Shown one piece after another: positions 25,701 through 32,473 of a stretch of DNA of 64,000 nucleotides. A program made the translations under genes and the position numbers. The DNA lies in contig NZ_BSSM01000024.1 in NCBI RefSeq assembly GCF_030269125.1, forward strand, positions 1-64,000, read 5' to 3'. Below the pieces are notes generated by a model. The model was not told where the DNA came from, made no database searches, and saw only the letters and a program-made list of their open reading frames with translations. The DNA comes from Streptomyces hygroscopicus subsp. hygroscopicus. GTDB lineage: Bacteria; Actinomycetota; Actinomycetes; Streptomycetales; Streptomycetaceae. Position 1 is the stretch's first letter. Each line of letters starts with the position of its first letter.

Positions 25701-27047
25701 GGGGTGGTCCTGGTCCGCGAGGACCGGCACGGCGCGCCCCGCATCGTCGCCTACGTGGTGCCCGTGGGACAGGGTCCGGAGCCCACGGCCGGCGAACTGC
25801 GCGAACACCTGCGCGCCCGGCTGCCCGAGCACATGGTGCCGACCGGCTACGTCATCCTCGACGAGCTGCCGGTCACGCCCAACGGCAAGCTGGACCGCGC
25901 CGCCCTGCCCGAACCCGCGGCCGTCCCGGACGCCGAGGAGCGGACCGCCCGGGAGCCCGCCACGCCGCTGGAACGGGTGCTGACGGCCCTGGTCGCCGAG
26001 GTCCTGGAGGTCCCCGGGGCCGGCCCGGACGACGACTTCTTCCTGCTCGGCGGGCACTCGCTGATGATGGTCCGGCTGGTCGAGCGGATCCGCGCCGAGA
26101 CCGGCGTGCAGCTCGCCGTGCGCACCCTCTTCGACCACCCGACGGCCGCCGGTCTCGCCGACCGGATCGCCGGGGACCCGGGTCTGGACCACCGGTTCGC
26201 GGACGACCGGGTGACCTGGGAGCCGGTGCTGCCGCTGCGCGCGCAGGGCAGCCGCAGGCCGCTGTTCTGCGTACACCCCGTCGTCGGCGACGGCTTCGGC
26301 TACGTCGGCCTGCTGCGCGGCCTCGGGCCCGAGCAGCCGGTGTACGCCCTCCAGGGCGCGGGCCCGGCCGGCAACGGCCCCCGCCCCGCGACGCTCGGCG
26401 GGCTCGCCGCCGAGTACCTGGCGCGGATACGGCGGATCCAGCCCGAGGGCCCCTACCGGCTCCTCGGCTGGTCCTTCGGCGGCGTCCTCGTGCACGAGAT
26501 GGCCGTCCAGCTCCGCGAGGCGGGCGAGCGGGTCGAGCTGCTGGCGCTGATGGACAGCGTGCCGCCCCTGGAGTCCGACCGGCGCGCGCCCGACGACCCG
26601 GTGAGCGAGAAGGACGTGCTGCTCGGCCTGCTCGACGGCGTGGGCGCGCCGGCGGCGGACATCGCCGCGGTGCGGGACGGCGGTCGGGTGCCCGAGCCCG
26701 CGGAGCTGCTGCGGCTGCTCGCCCCGGCGATGGGCGCCTCCGCCCCGAAGGACCCGGCCGGGCTCGCCGCGATGGTCGACGCCTGCCGTTACCACGGCGA
26801 GCTGATGATCCGCTGGACGCCCCGCGTCCACGACGGCGGCCTGCTCGCCTTCACCGCGACCGCCGAGGCCAGGCGGGCGGCCGAGCTGGGCGGTGCGAGC
26901 AGCGCCCAGCTGTGGGCGCCGTACCTGACCGGCGAGGTCACCGAGCATCCGATGGCGGCCCGGCACCTGGAGCTGGCCGAGCCCGGCCACATCGACTTCA
27001 TCGGCCGCGTGCTGGCCGCGGAACTCGCCCGGCTGGAGGAGCGGTGA
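19722..27047 (+). CDS. NRPS, C-A-T-C-A-T-TE (terminal, product-releasing)
   Basis: This 2441-residue protein has two extension modules and a release domain. C1 has HHIAGDGWS at ~138. A1 has the TSGSTGTPKG loop near 630 and an NYYGPTE box. T1 carries GGHS with Ser ~1026. C2 has HHIACDGWS at ~1212. A2 has TSGSTGRPKG near 1715. T2 carries GGHS with Ser ~2113. The C-terminal TE has GWSFGG with nucleophile Ser ~2251 and a late EPGHIDF His. A-domain signatures read by eye are D-T-W-D-M-G-Y-V-D (A1, uncertain alignment because of a one-residue gap) and D-V-W-Q-I-G-Q-I-E (A2); I cannot assign substrates. GTG 19722 is preferred over GTG 19698 because the GGGGAGGGAA site lies between them. Although first in the cluster, the TE makes it last in the assembly line. 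Confidence 0.93.
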   Translation: MQGEGTVAGEIPLSYAQLALWFNDRLQQGDASYNMPVALRLRGPLGIEALRAALTDVIGRHAALRTVFPDRDGTPYQRILDAADVETPLTVEPADEAALPGLIAAACRECFDLATEIPLRLRVFALGPQDHLVLLVQHHIAGDGWSMAPLARDLNTAYVARLAGEAPDWPPLTADFAEYALAQHRSLGSLDDPDSGISAQLAYWKEALAGIPDCLPLPTDRPRPAAMSHEGDYFPWEIPADLHRDLLALARTCRVSLFMVVQAALATVLSRSGAGDDIPLASPTAGRADSRYDDVVGYFVNPLVLRVDTSGDPTFRELLKRVRHTDLQGFSHHDMPIERLITALNPPRSLAWHPLFQVMLAFQNLPEAALRLPGVDCEVVEADPGGAKFDLSFNVMERKDPQGAPAGLTCFVEYSSDLFERAGAEDLTRRLVLLLERVVEDPDLRLGDIDLVTDDDHRVLTGLWQGPASEVPALAYHQSFEERVAADPDTPALVAGDTRLTFGELDARANRLARELVERGAAPGAPVLVLLDRTADLVVALLAVLKSGAAFVPLTPDTPAERLAAVASTLGPVCAVTTAVTAPRLPGGTPALVLDDPGTRERVAARPDTGLTDADRAAPVRPEDTAYVIHTSGSTGTPKGVAVSHEALSHLAHHHRVRMARRYAPDGAPRLRLGLVASITFDTAWEPFFWLLEGHCLHLLPDEVRLDPEALVAEVRRERLDFLDLTPTYTQALLAAGLLDAGHHRPRVLMLGGEAVGPELWTRLAAVEGTDVHNYYGPTEFTVDALSCELRDSPVPVIGRPLENVRAAVLDERLRPAPLGVPGELYLSGPQLARGYVGSPALTAERFVADPYGPPGSRMYRTGDLARLLRDGRVEYLGRADDQVKIRGFRIEPGEIEAVLARHPGVAQAAVAVRGEETGDPHLAAYVVPAAGSRPPGAAELHDHLAEHLPAYMLPAAFAHLDRLPLTSSGKLDRRALPEPDLRVTDGGGRPPADEREATLCALFAEVLRADAVGPDDDFFRLGGHSLLAMRLVSRVRAVTGAELPIRAVFEGRTPARLARLLGGTEQRPALVPAERPAETPLSHAQRRLWFLQRLETESPAYHIPLPLRLDGPLDIGALGAALHDVVVRHEALRTVFPDRDGVPHQRVLDPADLPSLLDIAPLDPARAEGEGLAAELRAAASVPFDLANRPPLRARLYLLGPGRHVLLLTVHHIACDGWSLQPLAADLATAYRARAEGRAPDWSPLPVQYADYTLWQHRLLGDARTPGTLAAGQWEYWRTALTGLPDEVPLPVDRRRTSETGHEGGTVPVRIDAATHKALADLARAGGASLFMAVQAALAALLTRLGAGTDIPLGTPVAGRTDAALEDLVGFFVNTLVLRTDTGGDPTFRELLERVRERDVADYAHQDLPFEQLVDLVNPERQPGRHPLFQVALVVDQGDGVRLDIPGVTAERITVQLAPAKFDLTVTLAAERAEDGGEGPLTGTVEYRTDLFDQAGAAAFADRLTRLLTAVAADPDRRIGRVALLSDDERRLVLDKWNDTRHELEPTTLAASVAEQIARTPEATAVVFEGEEVTFGGLDALVDGLAGRLAAHGVGRGDTVAVAVPRSVELVVALCAVHRTGAAYVPLDPDYPADRLAFMLQDARPTAVVATPAEAERLSVPEGVALVFPGAEAARERAGAKAPAPVERGTAGVPVVAERAASAVPAPTDPAYVIYTSGSTGRPKGVVVPHGAVTNRLRWGQDQYLLTAEDRVLHKTPSSFDVSVWEIFWPLSTGATLVVARPEGHRDPGYLCELIREERVTVAQFVPSMLDAFLQHPDAGRCDSLRLVIVGGEALSTATARRFHQVLPGIRLVDQYGPTEAAIEVTAWTCRPGDDDGRPVPIGRPVWNTRVHILDAELQLLPPGVAGELYLDGAQLADGYLGRPALTAERFVANPYGPPGSRMYRTGDIARWRADGAVEYLGRVDGQVKVRGFRIELGEVEAALGDHPAVAAGVVLVREDRHGAPRIVAYVVPVGQGPEPTAGELREHLRARLPEHMVPTGYVILDELPVTPNGKLDRAALPEPAAVPDAEERTAREPATPLERVLTALVAEVLEVPGAGPDDDFFLLGGHSLMMVRLVERIRAETGVQLAVRTLFDHPTAAGLADRIAGDPGLDHRFADDRVTWEPVLPLRAQGSRRPLFCVHPVVGDGFGYVGLLRGLGPEQPVYALQGAGPAGNGPRPATLGGLAAEYLARIRRIQPEGPYRLLGWSFGGVLVHEMAVQLREAGERVELLALMDSVPPLESDRRAPDDPVSEKDVLLGLLDGVGAPAADIAAVRDGGRVPEPAELLRLLAPAMGASAPKDPAGLAAMVDACRYHGELMIRWTPRVHDGGLLAFTATAEARRAAELGGASSAQLWAPYLTGEVTEHPMAARHLELAEPGHIDFIGRVLAAELARLEER

Positions 27048-27059
27048 GCCCCGCGTGTA

Positions 27060-27098
27060 CCCGCCGCCCGGAGGCCGCCGCGGCCTCCGGGCGGCGGG
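27060..27098. terminator. perfect 17-bp hairpin between convergent genes
   Basis: A 17-bp perfect inverted repeat (CCCGCCGCCCGGAGGCC and its complement) with a 5-nt loop GCCGC lies 13 bp past the NRPS stop and 8 bp before the stop of the convergent type II thioesterase. It is almost certainly a bidirectional terminator. Confidence 0.85.
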
Positions 27099-27106
27099 GC
27101 GCCGGC

Positions 27107-27901
27107 TCAGCCCACCGCGTCGGCCCGGCCCGCTGTGCCGGCGTGGTCCGCCACGGCGGCGGAGATCTCCGCCATCACCTCGTCCACCCTGCTGTGCAGG
27201 AAGAAATGGTCGCCGGGCAGGATCCGCTGCCGGAAGCCGCCCGCGGTCACCGCGCGCCAGCCGCCGACCCACTCGGCCCCGGACAGCAGATCCTCGGTCC
27301 CGCCGAGCGCGACCGTGGGGCACGGCAGCACCGTCGGCCGCACCTCGCGCATGTACGCGTCGAGCAGGGTGAGATCGGCCCGCAGCACCGGCAGCAGCAT
27401 CTCCAGCAGCTCGCGGTGGCGCAGTATCTCGGCCGGGGTGCCGCCGAGTTCCCCCATGTCCTTGACCAGCTGCTCGTCGTCGCGGTCGCGCAGGGGCAGC
27501 GCGGCCGGGGAGCCGGGCGGCCGGCATCCGGAGACCACCAGGGCCCGCGGCAGCGGCCGCTCCTCGGCCACCAGGCGGCGTGCCGTCTCGTACGCGATCT
27601 GGGCGCCCATGCTGTGCCCGAAGAGGACGAACGGCTCGTCGGCCGGCCGGGATCCGAGCACCGACAGCACTCCGTCGACCACGTCCCGCATGGAGGTCAG
27701 CAGCGGCTCTCCCATCCGGGTGCCGCGGCCGGGCAGTTCCACCGGCACGAAGTGCAGTCCCGGCGCCTGCCGGGAGCGCGCCCAGGCCAGATAGGCACCC
27801 GCCGAGCCGCCGGCGTGCGGCAGACAGTAGACCCGGACCGGAGCCGCGCCGCCGTCGGTCGCGGGGGCCGAGTCCCAGGGAGTCCATCGGTTGTGTGTCA
27901 C
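27107..27901 (-). CDS. type II thioesterase (alpha/beta hydrolase)
   Basis: This 264-residue stand-alone thioesterase hydrolyses misloaded or stalled acyl/aminoacyl groups from carrier domains. It shows YCLPHAGGSAGAY at the N-terminus, the nucleophile elbow GHSMGA, the Asp in GTEDLL and the catalytic His in PGDHFFL. GTG 27901 has a GGAAGGG site about 10 bp upstream and gives the usual length. The longer ATG frame adds an Arg-rich non-homologous stretch. It is the only minus-strand gene inside the cluster and diverges from asnB. Confidence 0.92.
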   Translation of the reverse strand: MTHNRWTPWDSAPATDGGAAPVRVYCLPHAGGSAGAYLAWARSRQAPGLHFVPVELPGRGTRMGEPLLTSMRDVVDGVLSVLGSRPADEPFVLFGHSMGAQIAYETARRLVAEERPLPRALVVSGCRPPGSPAALPLRDRDDEQLVKDMGELGGTPAEILRHRELLEMLLPVLRADLTLLDAYMREVRPTVLPCPTVALGGTEDLLSGAEWVGGWRAVTAGGFRQRILPGDHFFLHSRVDEVMAEISAAVADHAGTAGRADAVG

Positions 27902-28122
27902 TGCGTTGTGCCCTTCCGCTGTCGTGGAGTTGCGTGCCGTACCGCGGCCCGCACCGCGGAGCCTATTTGGGTTTTCGCCCGTCAGGCCAGTACGACGGGT
28001 CGTCAATAACCTTGTGCGGCAGTGCGGTCCGAAAACTTTTCATTGATCTGGAAAAACTTCTCGGCTAGGGTGACACTCGCACCCGGCAATGCCGTGCAAA
28101 CGTGAAACGGGGATTTTCCAAC
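27902..28122. promoter_or_regulatory. divergent promoter region, locally AT-rich
   Basis: This 221-bp region between the type II thioesterase and asnB is the most AT-rich part of the cluster, with runs such as GAAAACTTTTCATTG. It contains a clear plus-strand promoter (28043-28071). On the minus strand a possible -10 TAGGCT lies at 27960-27965, about 60 bp before the thioesterase GTG, but without a convincing -35. Confidence 0.6.
28043..28071 (+). promoter_or_regulatory. housekeeping-type promoter for the asnB operon
   Basis: The -35 TTGATC (28043-28048) and -10 TAGGGT (28066-28071) are separated by exactly 17 bp. This matches the Streptomyces HrdB consensus (TTGAC-17-TAGRRT) well. The expected start site near 28078 leaves a leader of about 45 nt before GTG 28123. 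This is the only convincing promoter I see for the long run of coupled genes 28123-63263. Confidence 0.7.
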
Positions 28123-30003
28123 GTGTGTGGAATTGCGGGAATGTTCTCGCTCGGCGGGGCGCGCCATTGCGAAACAGGTGTTATTCGTGAAATGACATCC
28201 GAGTTGATCCACCGGGGTCCTGACGATGTCGGCCACTACACCGGCGAGGGAATCGCACTGGGATTCCGCAGACTCGCGCTCAACGACCTGGAGCATGGAA
28301 ACCAGCCGCATCTGTCCGAGGACGGCGGTCTGGTCTCCGTCTGCAACGGCGAGATCTACAACCATCGCCGGCTGCGCGCGGAACTCGGCGGCGCGGGCCA
28401 CCGGTTCCGCACCGAGTGCGACACCGAGGTGCTCGTCCACCTCTACCGCCGCCACGGCGTCGGCCTCACCGACCGGCTCGACGGCCAGTTCGCCTTCGCC
28501 CTGTACGACGTGGCCGCGCGCCGGCTGATGCTGGCCCGCGACCACGCCGGCATCGTGCCCCTGTTCTACACCGTGGTGGACGGACTGCTGCTCTTCGCCT
28601 CCGAGATCAAGGCGATCCTGCGGCACCCCGCGGTCAGTCCCCGCGTCGACCTGCGCGGCCTCGACCAGGTCCTCACCCTGCCCGGACTCGTCAGCCCCCG
28701 CACCATGTTCGAGGGCATCCACTCCCTGCGCGCGGGCGAGCGGCTGCTGGCCGACGCCGACGGGGTGCGGGTGGAGCGCTACTGGGACCTCGACTACCCG
28801 GCCGCCGCCGACCTGGACCCCGCGCCGGCCGGTCCCGACGCCGAACTCGACCGCGCCGCGGACCACATGGCCACGCTCCTCGACGGCGCGGTGCGCGACC
28901 GGCTCATGGCCGACGTCCCGGTCGGCCTCTACCTCAGCGGCGGACTGGACTCCAGCCTCCTGGCCGCCCTCGCCGCCGGCGCCCGCCCGGGACACGCCTG
29001 GCCCAGCTACTCCGTCGTCTTCCCCGGCCACGACTTCGACGAGAGCCGCCACCAACGGCTGGTCGCCGCCAAGCTGGGCACCCGTCACCACGAGGTGCCG
29101 GTGCACGGCCACGACCTCGCCGACCGGCTCCGGCAGATGGTCCGGCACGCCGAGACGCCCGTCCGCGAGTCGTACAACGTCTGCTCGCTCAAGCTGTCCG
29201 AGGCGGTCCGCGCCGACGGCACCGTCGCCGTCCTCACCGGCGAGGGCGCCGACGAACTCTTCGGCGGCTACCCCGGGTACCGCTACGACGCCGCGGGCCT
29301 CGGCGGCAGCCGCCTCGACGGACTCGACGCCCTGCTGGAGGGCGAGATACGCGAGCGCATGTGGGGCGTCGACATCGCCTACGAGCAGGACCAGATCACC
29401 GCGCAGGAACTGCGCCGCGACCTGTACGCCCCCGAACTGGCGCCCTCCTTCGAGGAGTTCGCCGTCACCGGGCAGCGGCTGGTGGACGCCGACCGGCTGC
29501 GCGGCCGTCACCCCCTGCACCAGCGGTCCTACCTCGACTTCCATCTGCGGCTGGCCGACCACCTCCTCGGCGACCACGGCGACCGCATGGCCCTCGCGAA
29601 CGCCGTCGAGCCACGCTTCCCCTTCCTCGCCCGGCCGGTGGTCGACCAGGCCCTGCGTCTCCACCCCGACCTCATGGTGGCCGGCGGCACCGAGAAGGCC
29701 GTCCTGCGCAGACTCGCCGCACCCCTCGTCCCCGGCGAGGTGCTCGCCCGGCCCAAGTTCGGCTTCCGCGGCCAGACCAGCAGTCATCTGCTGCACACCG
29801 GCGCCGACTGGTTCGAGGAACTCCTGTCTCCCGAAGTCGTGCGGAAACAGGGTTACTTCGACCCGGACGCGGTCTCCACTCTCGTGCGCCACCAGCGGGC
29901 CGGTGGCGACCAGGTGCACGCGCACCTCGACACCGACTACCTGATGGTCATCGCCACCTTCGCGCTCTTCGTAGAGGAGTTCGGCCTGCCGTGTCTCGGA
30001 TGA
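28123..30003 (+). CDS. asnB: asparagine synthase (glutamine-hydrolysing)
   Basis: This 626-residue protein would amidate aspartate or a related carboxylate using glutamine nitrogen and ATP. The N-terminal class II glutaminase domain begins V-CGIAGMF, so after removal of the initiator residue Cys2 is the nucleophile. This fixes the start at GTG 28123 rather than ATG 28102. RGPDD, CNGEIYN and CDTEV motifs follow. The synthetase domain has the PP-loop LSGGLDSS (near residue 272) and GEGADELFGGYPGYR. In NRPS clusters such enzymes supply Asn-like precursors or amidate the product. The first ~20 codons use rarer A/T-ending codons than the rest. It overlaps the racemase gene by 4 bp. Confidence 0.92.
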   Translation: MCGIAGMFSLGGARHCETGVIREMTSELIHRGPDDVGHYTGEGIALGFRRLALNDLEHGNQPHLSEDGGLVSVCNGEIYNHRRLRAELGGAGHRFRTECDTEVLVHLYRRHGVGLTDRLDGQFAFALYDVAARRLMLARDHAGIVPLFYTVVDGLLLFASEIKAILRHPAVSPRVDLRGLDQVLTLPGLVSPRTMFEGIHSLRAGERLLADADGVRVERYWDLDYPAAADLDPAPAGPDAELDRAADHMATLLDGAVRDRLMADVPVGLYLSGGLDSSLLAALAAGARPGHAWPSYSVVFPGHDFDESRHQRLVAAKLGTRHHEVPVHGHDLADRLRQMVRHAETPVRESYNVCSLKLSEAVRADGTVAVLTGEGADELFGGYPGYRYDAAGLGGSRLDGLDALLEGEIRERMWGVDIAYEQDQITAQELRRDLYAPELAPSFEEFAVTGQRLVDADRLRGRHPLHQRSYLDFHLRLADHLLGDHGDRMALANAVEPRFPFLARPVVDQALRLHPDLMVAGGTEKAVLRRLAAPLVPGEVLARPKFGFRGQTSSHLLHTGADWFEELLSPEVVRKQGYFDPDAVSTLVRHQRAGGDQVHAHLDTDYLMVIATFALFVEEFGLPCLG

Positions 30004-30761
30004 CCCGCCTCTCCGCACCACCGGACCGCCCGGCGCCCGCACCGTCGGGCCCCGCCTGCGACGCCCCTCCCGCGCTGCCCCTGGTCGGCGTCGTCGGGGG
30101 CATGGGCCCCCTCGCCTCCACCGAACTGCTGCGCAGCGTCTACCTCCCCGCGGACGGCCGCCCCGAACAACAGGCGCCCCGCGTGCTGTTGTGGTCCGAC
30201 CCCGCCGTGGTCGACCGCACCGAGGCCATCGGCGCGGGCCGCCTGGAGGCCCTGTACCGGGCCGTCGAGAAGGCCGTCGAGGGACTGGCCACCGCCGGAG
30301 CCGAGCGGATCGTCGTCGCGTGCGTCACCGCCCACCGGGTCCTCGGCGACCTGCCGCCCGCGCTGCTGCGCCGCTGCGTCTCCCTGGTCGACGTCGTCCA
30401 CGAGGAACTCGCCCGCGACGGCCGCCCGCACCTGCTGCTGTGCACCAAGGGCACCGCCCAGGCCGGCATCCTCACCGCCGGACGCCCGACCGCCGCCCGC
30501 CACCTCCTCGCCCTGCGCCCGGACGACCAGGAGGCCCTGCACCGCGAGGTCTACCGCCTCAAGACCGGCGGCGACCCGCTGGGCACCCTCGACTTCCTGC
30601 GCACCGTCCTGCCCCGATACGGCGTACGGCGGTTCGTCGCCGCCTGCACCGAGCTGCACCTCGTCACCCGGGCCGTCGAAGCCGCGGGACTGTCCGCCGA
30701 GTTCCCGGCCATCGACCCCCTGGCCGTGGTGGCCGGGCGGATCAAGAACGGAGAGCTGTGA
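30000..30761 (+). CDS. aspartate/glutamate racemase family protein
   Basis: This 253-residue cofactor-independent amino acid racemase homologue starts GVVGGMGPLASTELL. It has SDPAVVDRTEA in the substrate loop and the two catalytic cysteines of the family, in VVACVTAH (near residue 106; usually CNTAH) and AACTELH (near 216). It would interconvert L- and D-Asp, Glu or a related acid. The ATG overlaps the asnB stop and the next gene's GTG overlaps its own stop, so it is tightly coupled to both. No NRPS module has an epimerisation domain, so a free D-amino acid supply is a sensible role, but the substrate is inference. Confidence 0.88.
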   Translation: MTRLSAPPDRPAPAPSGPACDAPPALPLVGVVGGMGPLASTELLRSVYLPADGRPEQQAPRVLLWSDPAVVDRTEAIGAGRLEALYRAVEKAVEGLATAGAERIVVACVTAHRVLGDLPPALLRRCVSLVDVVHEELARDGRPHLLLCTKGTAQAGILTAGRPTAARHLLALRPDDQEALHREVYRLKTGGDPLGTLDFLRTVLPRYGVRRFVAACTELHLVTRAVEAAGLSAEFPAIDPLAVVAGRIKNGEL

Positions 30762-32473
30762 GCCACACCACGATCCTGCGCCGGTGGGCCGACCACGTCG
30801 AGAAGGACCCGGACGCCCTCGCGATCGCCACCCCGGGGCGCCACTGGACCCGGCGCGAACTCGCCCGGCACGCGGCCGGGTTGAGGGACCGCCTGGCCGA
30901 GGGCGAGGGACCCGTGCTGATCGCCTGCGCCGACCCCGTACCGGTCGTCGCCGCCCTCCTCGCCTGCGCCGCCGTGGGCCGCGCCTTCGCCCCCGTCGAC
31001 ACCCGCCAGCCCGCCGCGCGCTGGACCGCACTCCTCGAGGACCTGGCTCCCACGGCCGTCGTCGTGGACGGGACCGGCCGCGCGGCCCTCGCCGGACACG
31101 CCGTACGGCTCATCGACGCCGGGCAGGCCGAGCAGGGCGCCTGGCACGCCGACGACTGGCGCGACCCCGACGTCCCGGACGCCGGATACGTGTACTTCAC
31201 CTCGGGGACCACCGGCCGCCCCAAGGGCATCAAGGGCAGCCTCGCGGCCGTGGAGCACTTCCTCGACTGGGAGACCGCCGAGTTCGCCGTCACCGAGGGC
31301 ACCCGCGTCTCGCTGCTCACCTCGCCCGGGTTCGACGCCTTCCTGCGCGACGCCCTCCTCCCGCTGCGCGCCGGTGGCAGCGTGCACGCCGCCACGACCG
31401 GCACCCCGCCCGTCGCGGCCGGACTCGCCGCCTGGCTGGAGGCCGAGCGGGTCGAGATCCTGCACTGCGTCCCCACCGTCTTCCGCACTTTGCGCGCCGC
31501 CGGTCTCACCGCCGGCTCGCTGCCCGCGCTGCGCACCGTGCTGCTCGCCGGAGAGGCCGTACGGCCCGCCGACATCGCCTGGTGGCACGGCCTGTTCGGC
31601 GACCGCAAGGACCTGGTGAACCTCTACGGGCCCTCCGAGACCACCATGACCAAGGTCTTCCGGCGGCTGCGCGCCGAGGACGCCGAGGCCCGCACCGTCC
31701 CGGCCGGAGTGCCCCTGCCCGGCGTGGAGGTACGCGTGCTCGCCGCGGGCCGCCCCGTCACCGGCACCATCGGCGAGATCGAGATCCGCACCCCCTTCCC
31801 GCTCGGCGGCTACCTGGACGGCCGCCCCGGCGGGTTCGCCGAGCCGCACGCCTACCGCACCGGCGACCTCGGACGGCTGCGCGAGGACGGCGCGTTGGAG
31901 GTGCTGGGCCGCCGCGACCAGCAGGTCAAGGTCAACGGCGTCCGCGTCGAACTGGGCGAGGTGGAAGACGTGTTGCGCCGCCACCCCGGGGTGCGGGACG
32001 CCTGCGCCTCCGCGGTGGCGGAGGGCGACGCCGACCCCGCGCTGTGCGCCTACGTCGTCGCCGAGGACACCGTCACCGACGAGGAGCTGCGCGCCCACGC
32101 CGACGCCGGGCTCCTGCCGGGCAGCCGGCCCGCCGTGTTCGTCCGCCTCGCCGCCATCCCGCGCACCCTCAACGGCAAGGCCGACCGGCGCGCCCTCCCC
32201 GTGCCCTCGGCGGCGCGGACGATCGAGGCCGACGACCGTCCCCGGGACGGCGTCGAGACCGAGATCGCCACGCTGTGGTGCGAGTTGCTGCACCTGCCCG
32301 CCGTGGGACGGCAGGACAGCTTCACCCTGCTCGGCGGCGACTCGCTGGCCATCGCCCGGCTCCTGGACCGGCTGCGCTCGCGCTACGGCACGGACCTCCC
32401 CCTGCGCGTCTTCGCCGAGAACCCCACCGTCGCCGGTCTCGCCGCCGCCGTGAGCGCCGGGAGCAGCCGATGA
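30758..32473 (+). CDS. stand-alone NRPS A-T didomain (probable starter module)
   Basis: This 571-residue protein has an adenylation domain (FTSGTTGRPKG near residue 145, NLYGPSETT, YRTGDLG, A10 NGKADR) followed by a carrier domain with LGGDS, Ser ~529. It has no C domain, which fits loading the first amino acid of the line or feeding a carrier-bound substrate to a tailoring enzyme. The pocket signature read by eye is D-A-R-H-L-A-L-M-T, which I cannot match. It is coupled by GTGA to the racemase and by ATGA to the next NRPS. This suggests activation of the amino acid made by AsnB and the racemase. Confidence 0.9.
   Translation: MSHTTILRRWADHVEKDPDALAIATPGRHWTRRELARHAAGLRDRLAEGEGPVLIACADPVPVVAALLACAAVGRAFAPVDTRQPAARWTALLEDLAPTAVVVDGTGRAALAGHAVRLIDAGQAEQGAWHADDWRDPDVPDAGYVYFTSGTTGRPKGIKGSLAAVEHFLDWETAEFAVTEGTRVSLLTSPGFDAFLRDALLPLRAGGSVHAATTGTPPVAAGLAAWLEAERVEILHCVPTVFRTLRAAGLTAGSLPALRTVLLAGEAVRPADIAWWHGLFGDRKDLVNLYGPSETTMTKVFRRLRAEDAEARTVPAGVPLPGVEVRVLAAGRPVTGTIGEIEIRTPFPLGGYLDGRPGGFAEPHAYRTGDLGRLREDGALEVLGRRDQQVKVNGVRVELGEVEDVLRRHPGVRDACASAVAEGDADPALCAYVVAEDTVTDEELRAHADAGLLPGSRPAVFVRLAAIPRTLNGKADRRALPVPSAARTIEADDRPRDGVETEIATLWCELLHLPAVGRQDSFTLLGGDSLAIARLLDRLRSRYGTDLPLRVFAENPTVAGLAAAVSAGSSR

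Noticed and set aside
22001..28009. Long plus-strand frame overlapping the first NRPS and continuing past its stop
   Set aside because: Its translation is Arg/Pro-rich and it is a +1-type shadow of the NRPS frame; the NRPS frame holds all catalytic motifs up to its own stop at 27047.
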